Assembly (NCBI GenBank): GCA_014529385.2
Contig: CM043971.1
Span: 84,299,340-84,363,339 of the forward strand
Source: Adiantum capillus-veneris
Taxonomy: Eukaryota; Streptophyta; Polypodiopsida; Polypodiales; Pteridaceae
Direction: 5' to 3'
DNA: 64,000 nt
This document shows, one piece after another, positions 1-12,359 of the stretch (within the stretch, counting starts at the first letter, position 1; each line of letters starts with the position of its first letter). Below the pieces are notes generated by a model. It did not search any database and had not been told where the DNA came from. It saw nothing but the letters and a program-made list of their open reading frames with translations. The position numbers and the translations under genes were made by a program.

Positions 1-1622
1 AATTCAAACTCCATCAGGAACATCATCCATCTTATCACTCTGCCTTGAATAATGAATTTGTTAATAAAAAATAATAATTCTTGATGATCCACATAAAAAT
101 GAAATAGCTTACCCACCAAATAGCGTCGAAATTTAGTAGCACTAAAAATCATTCCTGGGCTTCTCTTTCAGTAGTGGTATATCCCTGTTCAGCTTGACTG
201 AATCTTCGACTGGTAAAATACACTGGATAATCATTCATCCCTTCTAGTTGAGCCAATATTGCTCCCATTGCCTGTCCTGAAGCATCAACATGCGCATGAA
301 AAATAACATCCCAATTCGGTTGTCAAAGGACCAGTTGAGTGATAATGGCATTCTTCAAATATTCAAACTCTCATCACATTCAACAGTCCGGTTGAACTTG
401 CTGTTCTTTTTTGTGAGCTCATACAAAGGCAATGCCTTGGAAGAAAACATATGCACAAATCTTCTATGAAAATTGATATATCCCAAGAAAGAACTTAGCT
501 CTGATGCCATGCGTGGTGCCTTAGCTTGCTGGACACACTGGATCTTGTCGTTGGCCATCTCTATGCCATTCTTGGACACTTTGTGTCCCAACAGTTGTCC
601 TTTCTAGACCAAGAAAACAAATTTGAATGTGTTCAAATAGATCTGTTTTTCCTTGTAGCACTGGAAAACCATTTCTAGAAAGAGTAAATGCTTCTCCTCA
701 GTTGAATAAATAGTGAAGTCATCCATAAATATGGTGAGAAACTGGTGGAGAAATTCACTGCATATTTCCATCATACATCTTTGGAAGGTTGCTGGAGCAT
801 TGCAAAGACCAAATGGCATAACCAGATACATGAATGCTCCACATCCAGAAGAAAAGTAGTTTTGCTCCGGTCGTAACGAGCAATCTATAGCTGATTATAG
901 CCACTATAGCCATCCATAAAGCTATACATCTCGTGGCTTGCAATTTCATCAAGAAGCATGTCCGTAAATGGTAATGGAAAAGGATCCTTAATGGTCTGAT
1001 AATTCAGCTTTTGATAATCCACGCAAACTCTGAGCTTTCCATTTTTATTGGGCACTACTACAATAGGAAATAACCAGTCACTACTGCCGACCTCAGTGAT
1101 AAACCTAGCCTTCAGAAGGTTATCTATTTCTTCCTTGACCTTCTTGGAATAATTTGGATTCATTCAAGACCGTTGCAGTCTCACTGGTCTGGCATCCGAT
1201 TTCAGAGGTATTGTATGTTGATAGACTTCAGGATCTACCCCTTTTAGATCAATGTGTTCCCATGCGAATATGTCTTTGTACTTATGAAACATGTCTCGGG
1301 ATTTCTCTTTCATTCCTGGGTCTAGATGCTTGTTGACTTTGATTAATGTAGGATTTTTCTTAGATCCCATGTTCCATTCTTCAAATTCTTGATCATCTAG
1401 AATTTACCAAATAGGCCCACCTCCCTTCCTCTTGGTTGACTCCTCAGCATAATCCCAAGACGGACCCCTTAATTTTGAGCCATCTTTCTGATCTTCAGTA
1501 ATTTCCTCAGAGTGTACCTTTTCAGAGGTCGCTGGCGTATTGGAATCTGAGAGTTCCTCTGTAAAGTCAACTGGTTTTTGTGGCCTTCCACTTAGCTGAA
1601 CTGGTCGTTCTCCAGAATTCAT
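1..1622 (-). pseudogene. gypsy pol remnant: reverse transcriptase and RNase H
   Basis: Minus-strand translations in several frames give a recognisable RT. The fingers region is at about 885-1370 (motifs VVPNKNGKLRVCVDY and DGYSGYNQ). The palm is at about 604-831 (MPFGLCNAPATFQR, then FMDD in place of the usual YxDD). The connection region is at 355-591 (FLGYINFHRRFV). Bases 120-300 encode the start of the Ty3-type RNase H (HVDASGQAMGAILAQ, then YTTTEREAQ). Frames change between these blocks and stops interrupt them, so it is non-functional. Bases 1404-1622 encode a low-complexity acidic linker upstream of RT. Family assignment is secure; lineage within gypsy is not. Confidence 0.8.
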
Positions 1623-1859
1623 TTTGGTGAACTGACCTGGAAATTGCTTCCTTTGCTTTTCAGCTTGATCTTTGTCAAATAATACTGCATTTGGATCTAT
1701 CTCGGCTAATGAAAGATATTCATTACTGCTAGCATCCTCTCCATTTTCTTTACTCCATACTTTTGGAAAATATCTTTTGGTCTCAGTGCCTTTCTCCAGT
1801 TCCTAGTGTTGTTTGTCTGAATCTGAATTCTTCTACTGTCGCCTTGGATTTCCAGAGTC

Positions 1860-2160
1860 TGATTAGCATAGCCGTTTGCAACCATGGGTGCCCCAGTAGC
1901 ATCCCATATGTGCCTTGCACATCTAGTACTAGGAAGCTGGCCTTGAACTTTTATTTTCCCACCCTTATCAGCATACTCTCTAGCATCCTAGTTGCCTGCA
2001 CAACTCCATGATCAACCATTCAAACTTTGAAGGGTGCTGGTTTCAGGTTTGTGATACCCATTCTTTGTTGAAGGTGTGTCCCTAGGACATTTACTCCTAA
2101 ACCTCCATCCAGTATGACACCAGATAGTGGCTACCACTGTTTCCTAACCTTGTAGTCTAC
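1860..2160 (-). pseudogene. retroviral-type aspartic protease remnant
   Basis: Read on the minus strand, bases from about 2135 down encode ILDGGLGVNVLG and, near 1890, GMLLGHPWL. These match the active-site loop (normally DTG or DSG) and the ILG flap-side motif of retropepsins. The catalytic triplet here reads DGG and the frame is broken between the two motifs. It lies between the gag and RT remnants of the same element, as expected for gypsy order. Bases 2160-2880 between it and gag hold only broken fragments. Confidence 0.55.
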
Positions 2161-2879
2161 TTGGATTACCGACACTTTTTCATCTCTGACAGCTTCCAAG
2201 TCAACTGATCTGGCTTCCACTTCAGCCTTCCTTCATTGTTTGATGAATTTTTCTCCTTCAAGAAAAGTTTTTCTAATGTCATCTAGTTCAATTGTCAGTT
2301 TTTGAATCCTTTCACAGATTTTAACATGAACTTCTTCTCTCTCTCTTGGTCAGAGTTATTTTCAAAACTTGTAGAATCAGAATTATCTGCACAGTGCCAT
2401 TCCTTTGTTCTGGTACCTACTGTGTTTCTCTCAGTGTTTCATGTTGTAATTATATCTGATGTAATGTTCCCTAGGTTCTCCACCAATCCCCAAATTGCAG
2501 CCAACATAGTCTCAAGAATCCCAAACCCTGACTGATCTGAGTTGTATGTTCTCACAAGACTAGCCTGATATCTTCTGAATGACCCAAGCATCATAACTTT
2601 TTGGCTGCTTTGGTAGCTTCTTGGCTAAATCCTTTGTGATCTTAGCCGCTAGTTCTCTCTGCTCTTGCCATTCATTGAGTACCTTCTGTTTACCCTTTGC
2701 CTTCCACACCTCTTTCTGCTGAGCCCATTTGCTACTTTCCGAAATGACCGGTTTTGCTGGCTCATCTGGAATTTTCTCAATGACTATCCCTTTACTGCAT
2801 GTAAATGCTCATACTGGAACTGGCTCTGGGGCTTTTGCCTCAGTAGTTGTAGTGCTGGGTTCTTCTAGACATGAACTGC

Positions 2880-4345
2880 AAAATGCCCATACTTTCCACA
2901 AGTATAACAATTAAGGCTTCGATTTTGAAAGTTACCACGACCCCGGCCTCGGCCAGTACCTCCCTGGTACCTGTCGTGCCTAATACCAGTGCCACTGGTA
3001 CCTAATTTATCCACTTAGGATACACTGGTTGTCTCCATTCTGGCTGGTTCATAATTGGTAAATGCCACTACAGACAAAATATTTTCCCTTCTTGAAGCGA
3101 TGAATGCCAATGCCACAGTTGTTTCATAAATGACCATATGCTTTGCAATAAGTCATTGTGAACACTCATTGGAAACATGATCTTTAGATTTGCACCTTGA
3201 ACACCAGGTTTCCATTCTTCTAACTGGTTGTTTGGTCTGGCTGATTTCAACAATCTTCCAGGCCATCTCATCAATCTTTCTAGACCAAGACCCCTTCCTA
3301 GCCTTGTCTTTGTTCTTTTCATCTGAACTACTTTTAGAGCTACTAGAGGTCTCACTGGAATCGGAATTCTTAGTGGAAGGATTGCTACTACTGGACCTCC
3401 TCTTCTTGTGACTCCTCTCGTTCTTAGCTTGTTGTTCAAGCTTCAAAGCTCGTTGCACCAAATCATTAAATTTCTTTGCTGGTATAGGCAGATTCTATTC
3501 TCTGAGATTCTTACTGTGGAACCCATTTAGAAACCACGTGCGTAGCCTCTTTTCTGATGGTGGTTCCTGCAACTGCCTGGTTAACTCCTTAATTTCTCAA
3601 CATAACTTCTTACTGACAATTTCCATTGTTTAATCTCATCTAGCTCACAGAGGATGTCCTCATCTCCCCTGTTGTCTGAATATTCTAGCTTGAAAGCATT
3701 GAGAAATTTGTTGTATAATCTGAGTTGGCAAGCCGGGTAATGGTAGTTTCCTCGCTGCATCCTTTAGTGTCTGAGGAAAGTATTCTCCCCAATCATCTTC
3801 ATCAATATTATTCAACTCAGGATACTGTTCAAAAGCTTGGATATGAACATCTGGATCATCTTTCTTCCCTCCTTTAAACACTGGAAAAGAGATTTTCAAT
3901 GAAGAAGTATAATCATGTCGATTAGCATCATCTCTAGTTCTTTTGACCTTGGGAGCCTGGCTTTGTTGTGAAGACTTCTTGTAGTGGTCTGCATCAACAG
4001 CCCAATCAATATCTTCTTTAGTCTCAGTTTATGTCTCTTCTCTGGATTTTCTGCTGGAACTGTGACGACTACCCTTGCTGCCTTTAGCCCCAACATCCGT
4101 TTGTGTGGATCAAGAACTCCTGGTCTTGCGTTCGTCCCACTCAGCCCTTCTCCTCTTGGACTAACTGGAGTGATGAGAGTCCTTGGCTTCACTAGCATGA
4201 CTGTGCTCCTCGCGAGCCTCAATCTTAGTCAACGGGTTCTTAGGATCAGACTCTCTTTTTGACTCCTCAAGAATAGGATCGACGCTGTTGGAATCAATGC
4301 CTGAATGGGTTGACGGTTTGTGACCATGACTGGCTTTGGGCGCCA
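2880..4345 (-). pseudogene. gypsy gag remnant with zinc knuckle
   Basis: A minus-strand start at about 4345 gives MAPKASHGHKPSTHSG and a charged N-terminus. Bases 3660-3899 encode a gag-like block (ISFPVFKGGKKDDPDVHI, LPGLPTQIIQQ). Bases 3153-3461 encode a Ser/Lys-rich stretch that ends in a CX2CX4HX4C zinc knuckle (CSRCKSKDHVSNEC). A second knuckle-like block near 2900 (CYTCGKYGHFAVHV) has lost its last cysteine. Several frames are needed, so the gene is broken. It would form the capsid and bind RNA in an intact element. Confidence 0.65.
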
Positions 4346-4468
4346 TCAATATTGCTGAAAATTCCAACTAGCCATCCGTGTGTGTGTCTAGTTGAAGAGC
4401 TAATAGCTCTAGCCATCGTGATTGCCAAAATGGAATTGGAGATGATCTCTTCAGATAGCTGATTCCGA

Positions 4469-4852
4469 TGTTAGAATTTAAAGCTACTGGTAGGTCGTCA
4501 GTTCGGAATAGAGAACTGAGACTGGATTGAAATAGTACATTGAGATGAGAGACATACTGGAAGACTGGAAAAGTATTTGTAGATTCAGATTAATAGTTCA
4601 AGGAAAATCAGTATAGTGTGTACATGTTTGAGCTCAAATGATTACAGTAGTAATGATTACAGAGTGAAGCTAGAGGCGAAAAGCTTGTAACTTGAGAATG
4701 CTTGGAAAGCTAAAATCAAAAGATAAACAGCTAAGCCAAGAACTAAGAGTAAGAAGCCAGAAGCCCAATTACAATGTAATGGGTCCTATTTATAGCTCCC
4801 ATGAGTTACAATAGTAACTACTTGCGATATTTACTGACGTGTGACTGATCCA
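4469..4852 (-). repeat. probable 5' LTR of the left gypsy element
   Basis: The segment starts TG and ends CA on the plus strand. It has a TATA-like box on the minus strand near 4790 (GCTATAAATAGG) and separates gag from unrelated sequence. Just inside it (4455-4468, minus strand) is a stretch resembling a degraded tRNA-Met primer site (CGGAATCAGCTAT against the usual TGGTATCAGAGC). The second LTR is outside the window, so the boundaries are inferred. Confidence 0.45.
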
Positions 4853-7641
4853 CTGTGCCGCCTTCCAAGGGACAGTTCCCGCCCTTGCTGGGACTATCTT
4901 TGCCTTCTACAATGACCCTTGACTTTCAAGTTATGAACATGGACTGTGTTGATGTAGTTTTAGGATGGGAGTGGCTGCATGGTTTAGGAAACACATTGCA
5001 CACTCGTTATGAACACAACTCCTTATCCTTTATGGCCAGTAATAAACATGTGATTTTTCTTGGTGAGAAAACTATACCATCTGCACCTCTTATATCTGAA
5101 AGCAGATTTAATAGATAAAGTCTTTTTGTGTTACTGCTTGTCTCCAAGTCTTGTGAACTCTCAAGAGCAAAGTGCCGTGAATTCTAGTAATGGTATGCAA
5201 AGTGCAATGAATTCTAATGATAAGCACAATGTTAACAAATGTAACGAGCAAAGTGCTCTCAATTTTAATTCTATTGAGCAATGTGGAACTGTTGTAAAAC
5301 AAACATTATAGGAATTACAAGATTCTCCATCCCAACATAACTCTAGTTTACTTTCTCCTTTTGCACGCCAAAAGCTAGAACAAGTATCCTCTACCTCGAG
5401 TGGATGAGTTGTTTGATCAACTCCATGGGGCAAGATACTATACAAAGATCTTTTTTCAGGATACCACTAGGTGTGTATCCTTTTGCAAGATATCTCCAAA
5501 ACTGCCTTTACAACACGGTTCGGCATTTTGAAATTTTGGTTATGCCTTTTGGTTTAACCAATGCTCCAGCTATATTTATGACACTCATGGATAGTGTCTT
5601 ATGTCCCTATCTTGGAAAATTTGTTGTGATTTTCCTTGATGACATTCTCATTTACAGTAAGACTGAAGATGAACACATAGAATAACTACTATTAGTGTTT
5701 GAACAGCTACAATCTCACGCTTTGTATGCTAAGCAAAGCAAGAGCGATTTCTTTAAAACAGAGATACATTACCTCGGTCATGTGATCTCTTATTTTGGCA
5801 TCAAGATGGACATTGACAAGGTCGTTGCCATTCTTCAATGGCCACATCCCAACACGGTTGAGGAGCTTCAAATATTCTTAGGCATGGCTGGATTTTATCG
5901 ACAGTATATCCGTGATTATGCCAAAATCACTGTTCTTATGACGGATCAACTTAAAGCAAAAGGTAAGACCTTTTCTTGGGAAGAAGCCCAAAAACACAGT
6001 TTTGAACAGCTCAAGGTAGCTATAGCCATTGCTCCCATCTTAGCAATTGTTGACCCACTTAAGCCATTTGTGGTAGAGGCTGATGCTATTGATAAAGCAA
6101 TTGGTGCGGTACTTCTCTAGGAGGGAATACCTATAGCATTTGAAAGTAAAAAGTTAGATAGAGCTCAACAGAATTATTCTGTCTATGAGAGAGAGCTCTA
6201 TGCCATAACTCACGCTTTACAGAAGTGGCGACACTATTTATATGGTGCGGAGTTTTTGACCATGAGAGTATTAAATGGTTTACTACTCAAACGGACTTGA
6301 AGGGCCGTAAAGCTAGATGGCCTGAAATCCTTCAAGATTATGATTGTAAGCTACAATATTGCAAGGGGCAATATAATGTAGTAGTGGATGCACTAAGTCG
6401 GATGCCTCAGATTAAATCACTTGCTTTCATGGAGATAAAGAGTGGATTTTTGGAGTCATTACGTGGAAAGTGTTCACAAGATCAATCATATGCTAAAGTG
6501 TGGAGTGCAATTTTAAAAAGGGTTCCCTCACACTCACGTGTCTTTGTACAGCCAGATCAACATGTCTTTGCACGCACATATAAAAACTCCAACACACAGA
6601 GCTCCACCCCTACTCAGGAAGATCTTAAGTGATGTAAGAAATTTTCCATTGATGATGGTTACTTACTCCACAAGGGTACAATATGTGTGCCAAAAGACTC
6701 AGACATTAGGCACCAAATCTTATTTGAGTGTCACGATAGTCCAAGTGCTGGTCATCCAGGTATTCGTAAGACGTATGCCTTAGTTTGATGGCAATTTTAT
6801 TGGCCCGGCTTACATCATGATGTTCAAGAGTATGCACTAAACTGCCAACAATGCCAAGTTAATAAGGCAGAGCGCCTAAAGGTAGGTGGCTTTTTACATC
6901 CTTTAGAGATTCCACACCGTAAGTGGGAGAGTATCTCTATGGATTTTGTAATAGGACTACCTACTACAAATTGTGGCCATGATGCCATATGGCCCGTAAT
7001 TGTAGACCGTCTCACAAAGATGGGTCGATTCATTCTCACCAAGACTACGATTAAGACACCGGAATTAGCACGGCTATTTGTAGAGCATATATATAGACTC
7101 TACGGTCTTCCAGCTAGTATCATTAGTGACAGACATCGAAAGTTCAATAATCACTTGTGGAGAGCTGTGTTTCAAAAGTTGAAAACTAACCTTAATCTAA
7201 GTATGACTGATCATCTAGAAACAAATGTCAAACCGAAAGAGTTAATCAAGTGTTAGAGGATATGCTACGAGCGTACTTTAGCAAGAAGCAAACCAATTAG
7301 GAAGACTACTTACCTATATTGGAATTTTCTTATAATAGTTCAAAGCATGTGACTACATGGTTTAGTCCATTTATGCTTTTATATGGATTTCAACCTGGAT
7401 CACCCATTACGGTGGGTTGGCTAAGGAGAAGATACAACAAGCGAAGGATTTTCTCCAAGACCACTTTGACATGCTTCGAGTTGCTAGACAGAATGTTAAG
7501 CAAGCTCAATATCGATATAAGAAGTACGCAGATGAGCATCATTGTTTTTCTACTTTCGAAGAAGGAGACAAGGTTTTCCTCAAGGTTTTGGAGCATTCAA
7601 AAAGTCTGAAGACGGGAAAAGTTGCTAAACTTTCACCACGC
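4853..7641 (+). pseudogene. Ty3/gypsy pol remnant: protease end, RT, RNase H, integrase
   Basis: This plus-strand gypsy polyprotein is read through several frames. Protease end: VVLGWEWLHGLG at about 4950. [14 protein letters not shown] and FLDDILIYS at 5540-5660. Connection: GMAGFYRQYIRDY at about 5885. RNase H: from about 6060 (VEADAIDKAIGAVLL, then an in-frame TAG at 6118-6120; YERELYAI at about 6185). Integrase zinc domain: CQQCQV at about 6850. Integrase core: MDFVIGLPTT at 6939. Post-integrase region: from 7417. It has no gag and no chromodomain, because the right end is cut where the next element begins at about 7642. It is the host into which the flanking elements inserted. Confidence 0.85.
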
Positions 7642-8784
7642 TGTGAGCGGGATGGAAACACACAGAACGCATCTATAATGACCCAACACACACTCTTGGA
7701 AATGATACACACACACACACACACACACACTATGGGGCACCACTCGGCTTACACAACCAACCTGGTCGAGACAGGAAACACACAGACGGAGTGAGAAGAG
7801 AGAGATTTCCCACTTGCCCACTCAACACTCACACACACACACTCTCAATTCAGCTCAAAGGAGGAAAATTGATGTTGTTTAGACTCAATAAATCTCAGCC
7901 CAACACCAATGGGACAAATAGTTTACACAGTATTTAGGAAATACACCAGATACAACCACAAAGTTAAGCAGAGGCTTCACTCACCGGAGAAGATTACACA
8001 GAAAAACAACAGAAAATCTGTGAGGAATTTGGCAAAATGGACAGCTCCATCGCGTCCGGAACGGCCAAAAACCCCAATCTACAATGTCAAAGTGCTCAAA
8101 TCCAACCTCGGATGAGCAGTTTAGGGCCGAAAAATGCTCCAAAAACAACAAAAACACACTTGCGGCTGTTCCTCCTCTCTTATCCACGTTTTTTCTGGTC
8201 CTCTCTCAGTTTTTTCAGTTCCCACACTTTTCTTTATTAGTTGGGAACCCGTGGCCTTTTAGATGACCCCAAACGGACCCCGAACAGGCCAAAAACTGTC
8301 CTCGCAGTGCATAGTTGTCACCTTTTTGCATCATCCGCACACTTGGCACTCAGTTTTTCCAAATAATGCATCCCGCAACCACGTGAAGTGGCCCAAAAAA
8401 GTGGTCCTCATGATGACCTTTCTGCATAAGTATCACAAGAAAACACCCACGTCGTGTCCATACTTCTCCGTGTGCAAGTATTGACCCCGTTCGACCTCCT
8501 GACGCCACTCGATGCCATCTGACGCACGTGCTTACCTCATGTTGTCGGCCCGCGGATAGCTTCCTCGAGAAGTTTTACGCACTACCAACTCCTCCTTATT
8601 GTAGAAAACACACAGTGATACTGGTAATAGTGAAAATCGATGCACTATGTACACCCTGTCCTACCTGTACACACGTGGGCCCCACGTAACCACCTGGCTC
8701 TGAAAAATGGGCAATTCTTTATTTGATGCACCATGCATGTATATGTACATTTGTGCAATCCCTTGCTCCAAAAAACTCCTGACA
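7642..8784 (-). repeat. probable 3' LTR of the minus-strand Tat-type gypsy
   Basis: The segment begins TGTGAGCGG where the preceding pol frame is cut, and ends CTCCTGACA. The ends form an imperfect inverted repeat (TGTGAG against TGTCAG). Immediately right, on the minus strand, lies a purine-rich tract (GGGGATGGGTAAATTA), as expected for a polypurine tract next to a 3' LTR, and then the integrase end of the element. It contains a CA microsatellite at about 7709-7730. There is no second copy for comparison, so the ends are inferred. Confidence 0.5.
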
Positions 8785-8800
8785 TAATTTACCCATCCCC
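8785..8800 (-). other. polypurine tract candidate
   Basis: On the minus strand this reads GGGGATGGGTAAATTA and directly abuts the inferred LTR start (TGTCAGGAG). Polypurine tracts prime plus-strand DNA synthesis in LTR elements. Confidence 0.45.
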
Positions 8801-8812
8801 TAGTCTGCTAGA

Positions 8813-9835
8813 TCATTCATGATCAACAGCAGCAAAGAGAGATATGAGACTCGCCGCATCACATGTCTCCTCATCTCTCACCAACACTGCTTGATCCACA
8901 GACAGCTCATCTTGCTCCACCATCATCAATCTAGCATGATACAATTTAAGACGCAATACATTTACCCTTGACTTATGTAGAACACCATCTAGGTTAGCCA
9001 GCTGATGTGTGCCATTTGGAAAACACTCCACTACCTTGAAAGGGCCTTCCCACTTAATTTGAAACTTCTTTTGGAAGGTGTTGTCCAGCTTACTGTTGTA
9101 GCGCAAAACCAAGTCATGCTTCTTGATACCCTTACTCTTAACCTTTTCATTTATCTTTGCCAAAGCCCTATCCTGCATCTGTCCATAATGTTCCAATGCG
9201 CTTATCCTATCCAACTGAACCTCTTGTAATTGCAAGAGCCTCTCTTTGAATGCACCACTAGGCGGCCCAAGAAACTTCTCTAACATCTTGATTGTAGGCA
9301 ACTCTACCTCCATAGGCAATAGTGCTTCCTTTCCATACACCAAATGAAATGGAGTAAATCCTGTTCCTGTCTTCACCGAAGTACAGTAAGCCCATAATGC
9401 ACTAGGCAATTCCAAATCCCAATTCTTTCCTTGGTGCTTTGTCACTTTAGAAAGAATTTGTACCAACTCACCATTGAATCTTTCATTTAAGCCATTACAC
9501 TGCGGGTAATAAGGAGTGGTATGCTGGTGCCTAATCTTCATCTTTGTGCATAAGAAGTCTAGCAGTCTAGCTCTAAATCCTGGCCCCTTATCTGAAAGTA
9601 GCTCTAATGGCACCCCAAACTTGCAACATATTTCATCATACACAAATTTTTCCACATCCTTTGCAGTGATCTGTTTTACTGCTATAGCCTCTGCCCATCT
9701 AGAGAGATAGTCCACTGTAGTCAAAATATAGCTTTTGCCCCTGCTTGTGATAGGTAACGGGCCTATTGCATCAATCCCCCACTTTTCAAACACATCAAAC
9801 GCCATAATGGTTTTTCGTAGCTCTGGCTTCAACAC
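8813..9835 (-). pseudogene. integrase core and C-terminal part of Tat-type pol
   Basis: This 340-codon open stretch encodes a retroviral integrase core. The DDE triad is visible in GIDAIGPL (residue about 22), LSDKGPGF (about 83) and NGLNERFNGE (about 119). After the core come a Tat-typical region (LWAYCTSVKTGTGFTPFHLVYGKE split by this annotation as LWAYCTSVKTGTGF and TPFHLVYGKE) and a DNA-binding-like tail (KWEGPFKVVECFPNGTHQL). It would insert element cDNA into the genome. A stop at about 9850 separates it from the upstream zinc domain, so the polyprotein is broken although this segment is well kept. Confidence 0.85.
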
Positions 9836-9850
9836 TCTCTTCCCAAATGC

Positions 9851-10786
9851 TTAACACCTATTGCAAGACCTACACCAATCGTGAACATCCTTGTGCAAAC
9901 TAGGCCATACACACCCCTCTTGCAAAATCTTATGCAAGGTGATATTTAGAGAAAAATGGCCACCACATGCGCCTTCATGATTCTCTTCCAACACTCTGTA
10001 AAGCTCCTCCTGCCAAGGTACACGTCTCAACACGAGATCAGCCCCTTTCATGTATAAGACATCACCAATCAATTTGTACCTGTATGCTCTACGCACAAAG
10101 CCATACTTCTTAGACTTCTGAATCTCCTTTGGAATGATTCCTGTTAGCAAAAACTCCTCTTCTTGAGCCAAACTTTCCCGGACATGATAAAGAGGTAAAG
10201 TGGTCCTCAACACAAATAGCTCCCCAATCATGCCTTGAGCTGCTTCATGTGCCTCTCCATTTAGAGCACGTTCAATGTGTCTGATGCTCCATGCTTCGAA
10301 CTTTTTTAACAGGCCTTTAATTCTGAAGCACATTTCCTTCAATGAGGTGTTCTTGATCTTCCACACACCCAGCACTTGCTTCACCACTAACAAGGCATCA
10401 CCTTTTATGCTCAACCTTTGAACCCCATGCTTCAAACAAATGTGTAATCCAGCTTCCAGAGTAGCATATTCAGCCTCATTGTTACTATGAGCATCCAATT
10501 TGAACCCTCTCTTGCATACTAGCTTCCCCTCTGGATCATAAAGTGCTATACCCCCTGAAGCTGCATCATGGCTCTTTCTGTATGAACCATCAAAGAACAA
10601 CACATGTGCATTGCTGATCTGTGGCACTTCTTCAACTACCTTTCTCACCACCTCTTCCTTAACAATAAGGGGATTCTCCTTGTAGGTCAACAAATCAGCT
10701 AGGGTAGCCCTTGTACTATCTTCCACTAGAAAAGAGAACTCAAACTCTTGCAGCTCAATTACCCATTTCTTCACCACATTTGACAT
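9851..10786 (-). pseudogene. second (archaeal-type) RNase H and integrase zinc domain
   Basis: The 311-codon open stretch starts with the end of the first RNase H (VVKKWVIELQEFEF). It then carries a complete extra RNase H: LFFDGSYRKSHDAASGGIAL supplies the first Asp, SNNEAEYATLE the Glu, KGDALLVVKQV the second Asp and ALNGEAHEAA the last region. The final position, normally Asp in EADALA, reads EAHEA here and is probably lost. It ends in the HHCC integrase zinc region (HEGACGGHF, CRSCNRC). Dual RNase H is the hallmark of plant Tat-group gypsy elements. Confidence 0.85.
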
Positions 10787-10804
10787 GTTAGTGCCATTAA
10801 TTAA

Positions 10805-11560
10805 CTATGGCAAAAAGGCATAACTCGTCAAGAAAACAAAAGGTCGTGGTAGCAAGTAATGACGAAATCGTCGACAAGCAAATATTACACTGGCCATCAC
10901 TAGCTCTACTTCCGAGAACTTTCTCTCCGCTACCAACTTCACTCGGCTTGCACAATACACTGGCCTCATATAATTGCTGCCCTTCCCCTTTTGCAATAGC
11001 ATGGCTCCAATGGAATCATCCCCTACTGATGGATTTACATAAAACACTTTCTCCCAATCAGGAGCCTGCATGGCTGACAACCCCCCTAACACCTCTTTCA
11101 CCTCTTGAAACACTTCTTCACACTTGTCATTCCATTGCAATGGATCATGCTTTGCCACTTGCTGTAATGGATAAAGAAGCTGCGAAGACAATGGAATAAA
11201 CCGTGCCATGTACTTCACTTTGTGTATAAAGGTTGCCAATTTCTTCGTACTCGTAGGTGATGCAAGAAGAATAATAGACTTAACCTTGTCTGGATAAGCC
11301 TCAATGCCATTTTCTGACACCATGTGGCCCAATAACTTCACCCTTGGCTGTGCTAGATGACATTTCTTTGGATTTAGTTGTCCTCCACATTCATCATATC
11401 GAGCCAATACCATCTGAAGCTTCTCATGGTGTTCAACCCTACTGCTATAAACACAGAAGTCATCCATAAAAGCTTTAACACAACTACCAATGAATGGTTC
11501 TAACACCCAATTTTCTCTCTCTTGATAGAAGGAAGGTCCATTTGACAACCCAAATGGCAA
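10805..11560 (-). pseudogene. reverse transcriptase palm/thumb and first RNase H start
   Basis: The 251-codon stretch begins MPFGLSNGPSFYQ. It has the catalytic motif as FMDD (AFMDDFCVYSS), the LLGHMVSENGI turn and the connection (FIHKVKYMARFIPL). It then has the start of the Ty3 RNase H (YVNPSVGDDSIGAMLLQKG). The frame breaks at its end, near 10805, before the second RNase H. The usual FGL-x-NAP motif reads FGLSNGP. Confidence 0.85.
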
Positions 11561-12084
11561 TACTGTGTAGCAATAGCAGCCTCATGGCGTAATAAAAGTG
11601 GTCTTTGTGCGTTCTTTAAGAGCAATCTTCAATTGAAAATAGCCTGAAAAACCATCACACACACTGTACCTCTCATAACGTGCCAATGAATCCAAGATCT
11701 GATGGATGAATGGAAGAGGATATGGGTTCTTCTTAGTGTCTGCATTTAAGGTTTAAAATCTACAAAAATTCTCCACTTCCCATCCTTCTTTGGATTGACT
11801 ACAACTGGACTCACCCATTCTGTGGTCTCCACAGGGACTATGAACCCTGCCTTCAACAACTTGTCCACCTCTTCTCGCAAGGCTTCCATTTGCTCTTGAC
11901 CCATCCTTCTTAGCCTTTTCCGCACTGGATTAGCACCTTTTTTCAGCTCTATATGCATCCCTTCGCCCTTGAACCCTCTAATCTCTTCATATGAAGTAAT
12001 GAACAAATCAGGAAAACTAGCTAGCATGTGCAAATATATATCCTTCTCCATAGCTGAGAGGTCTCCAATGATCATTTGTGTCAT
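11561..12084 (-). pseudogene. reverse transcriptase fingers region, cut at its 5' side
   Basis: Minus-strand translation shows the linker FKGEGMHIELKKGANPVRK and the RT entry motifs FIVPVETTEWVSPVVVNPKKDG and WRIFVDFKP (split here to stay short). Frame changes occur near 11745 and 11580. The reading frame ends where the TGACGGGAG LTR start of the inserted element appears at 12085, which shows that the insertion interrupted this gene. Confidence 0.75.
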
Positions 12085-12294
12085 TGACGGGAGCAAAGCG
12101 AACCCCGAACCCCGACGGCCTCTAAAACACCGGGGACCGAATGGCGCGCCTCGAGCCTGTCATGGTAAAGCAAACAGGGGGCACCACCTAGCTTCAGCGG
12201 CTAGGACGCAAACAACACACCACCATAACAAATTTTTCATCCAAGAGAGATGGATGCTTGGGAGTAATGATGAAGAGGAAAGGGAATGAGATCA

Positions 12295-12359
<65 letters not shown>

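Larger units (their letters stand above)
1..4852 (-). mobile_element. Ty3/gypsy LTR retrotransposon, partial, cut by window start
   Basis: Read on the minus strand, the order is an LTR-like end (4469-4852), gag with zinc knuckle, protease remnant, reverse transcriptase and the start of RNase H, which runs off the window at base 1. The protein order PR-RT-RH is gypsy-like. Many stops and frame changes break the coding frame, so this is a decayed copy. Its right end adjoins a plus-strand gypsy protease fragment that begins at about 4853, so it probably inserted into that element. The 3' LTR lies outside the window. Confidence 0.8.
7642..12084 (-). mobile_element. Tat-type Ty3/gypsy retrotransposon, 5' part lost
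   Basis: Minus-strand order from right to left: RT, RNase H, second RNase H, integrase zinc domain, integrase core, polypurine tract, LTR. The second RNase H downstream of the normal one marks the plant Tat group. Gag, protease and the 5' LTR are missing. The RT frame is cut at 12084 by the LTR of the next element. The continuation should lie right of that element, but 20407 onward is CACTA sequence, so it was deleted. Confidence 0.8.

Noticed and set aside
10807-11199. Plus-strand open frame of 130 codons
   Set aside because: Antisense shadow of the reverse transcriptase on the minus strand.
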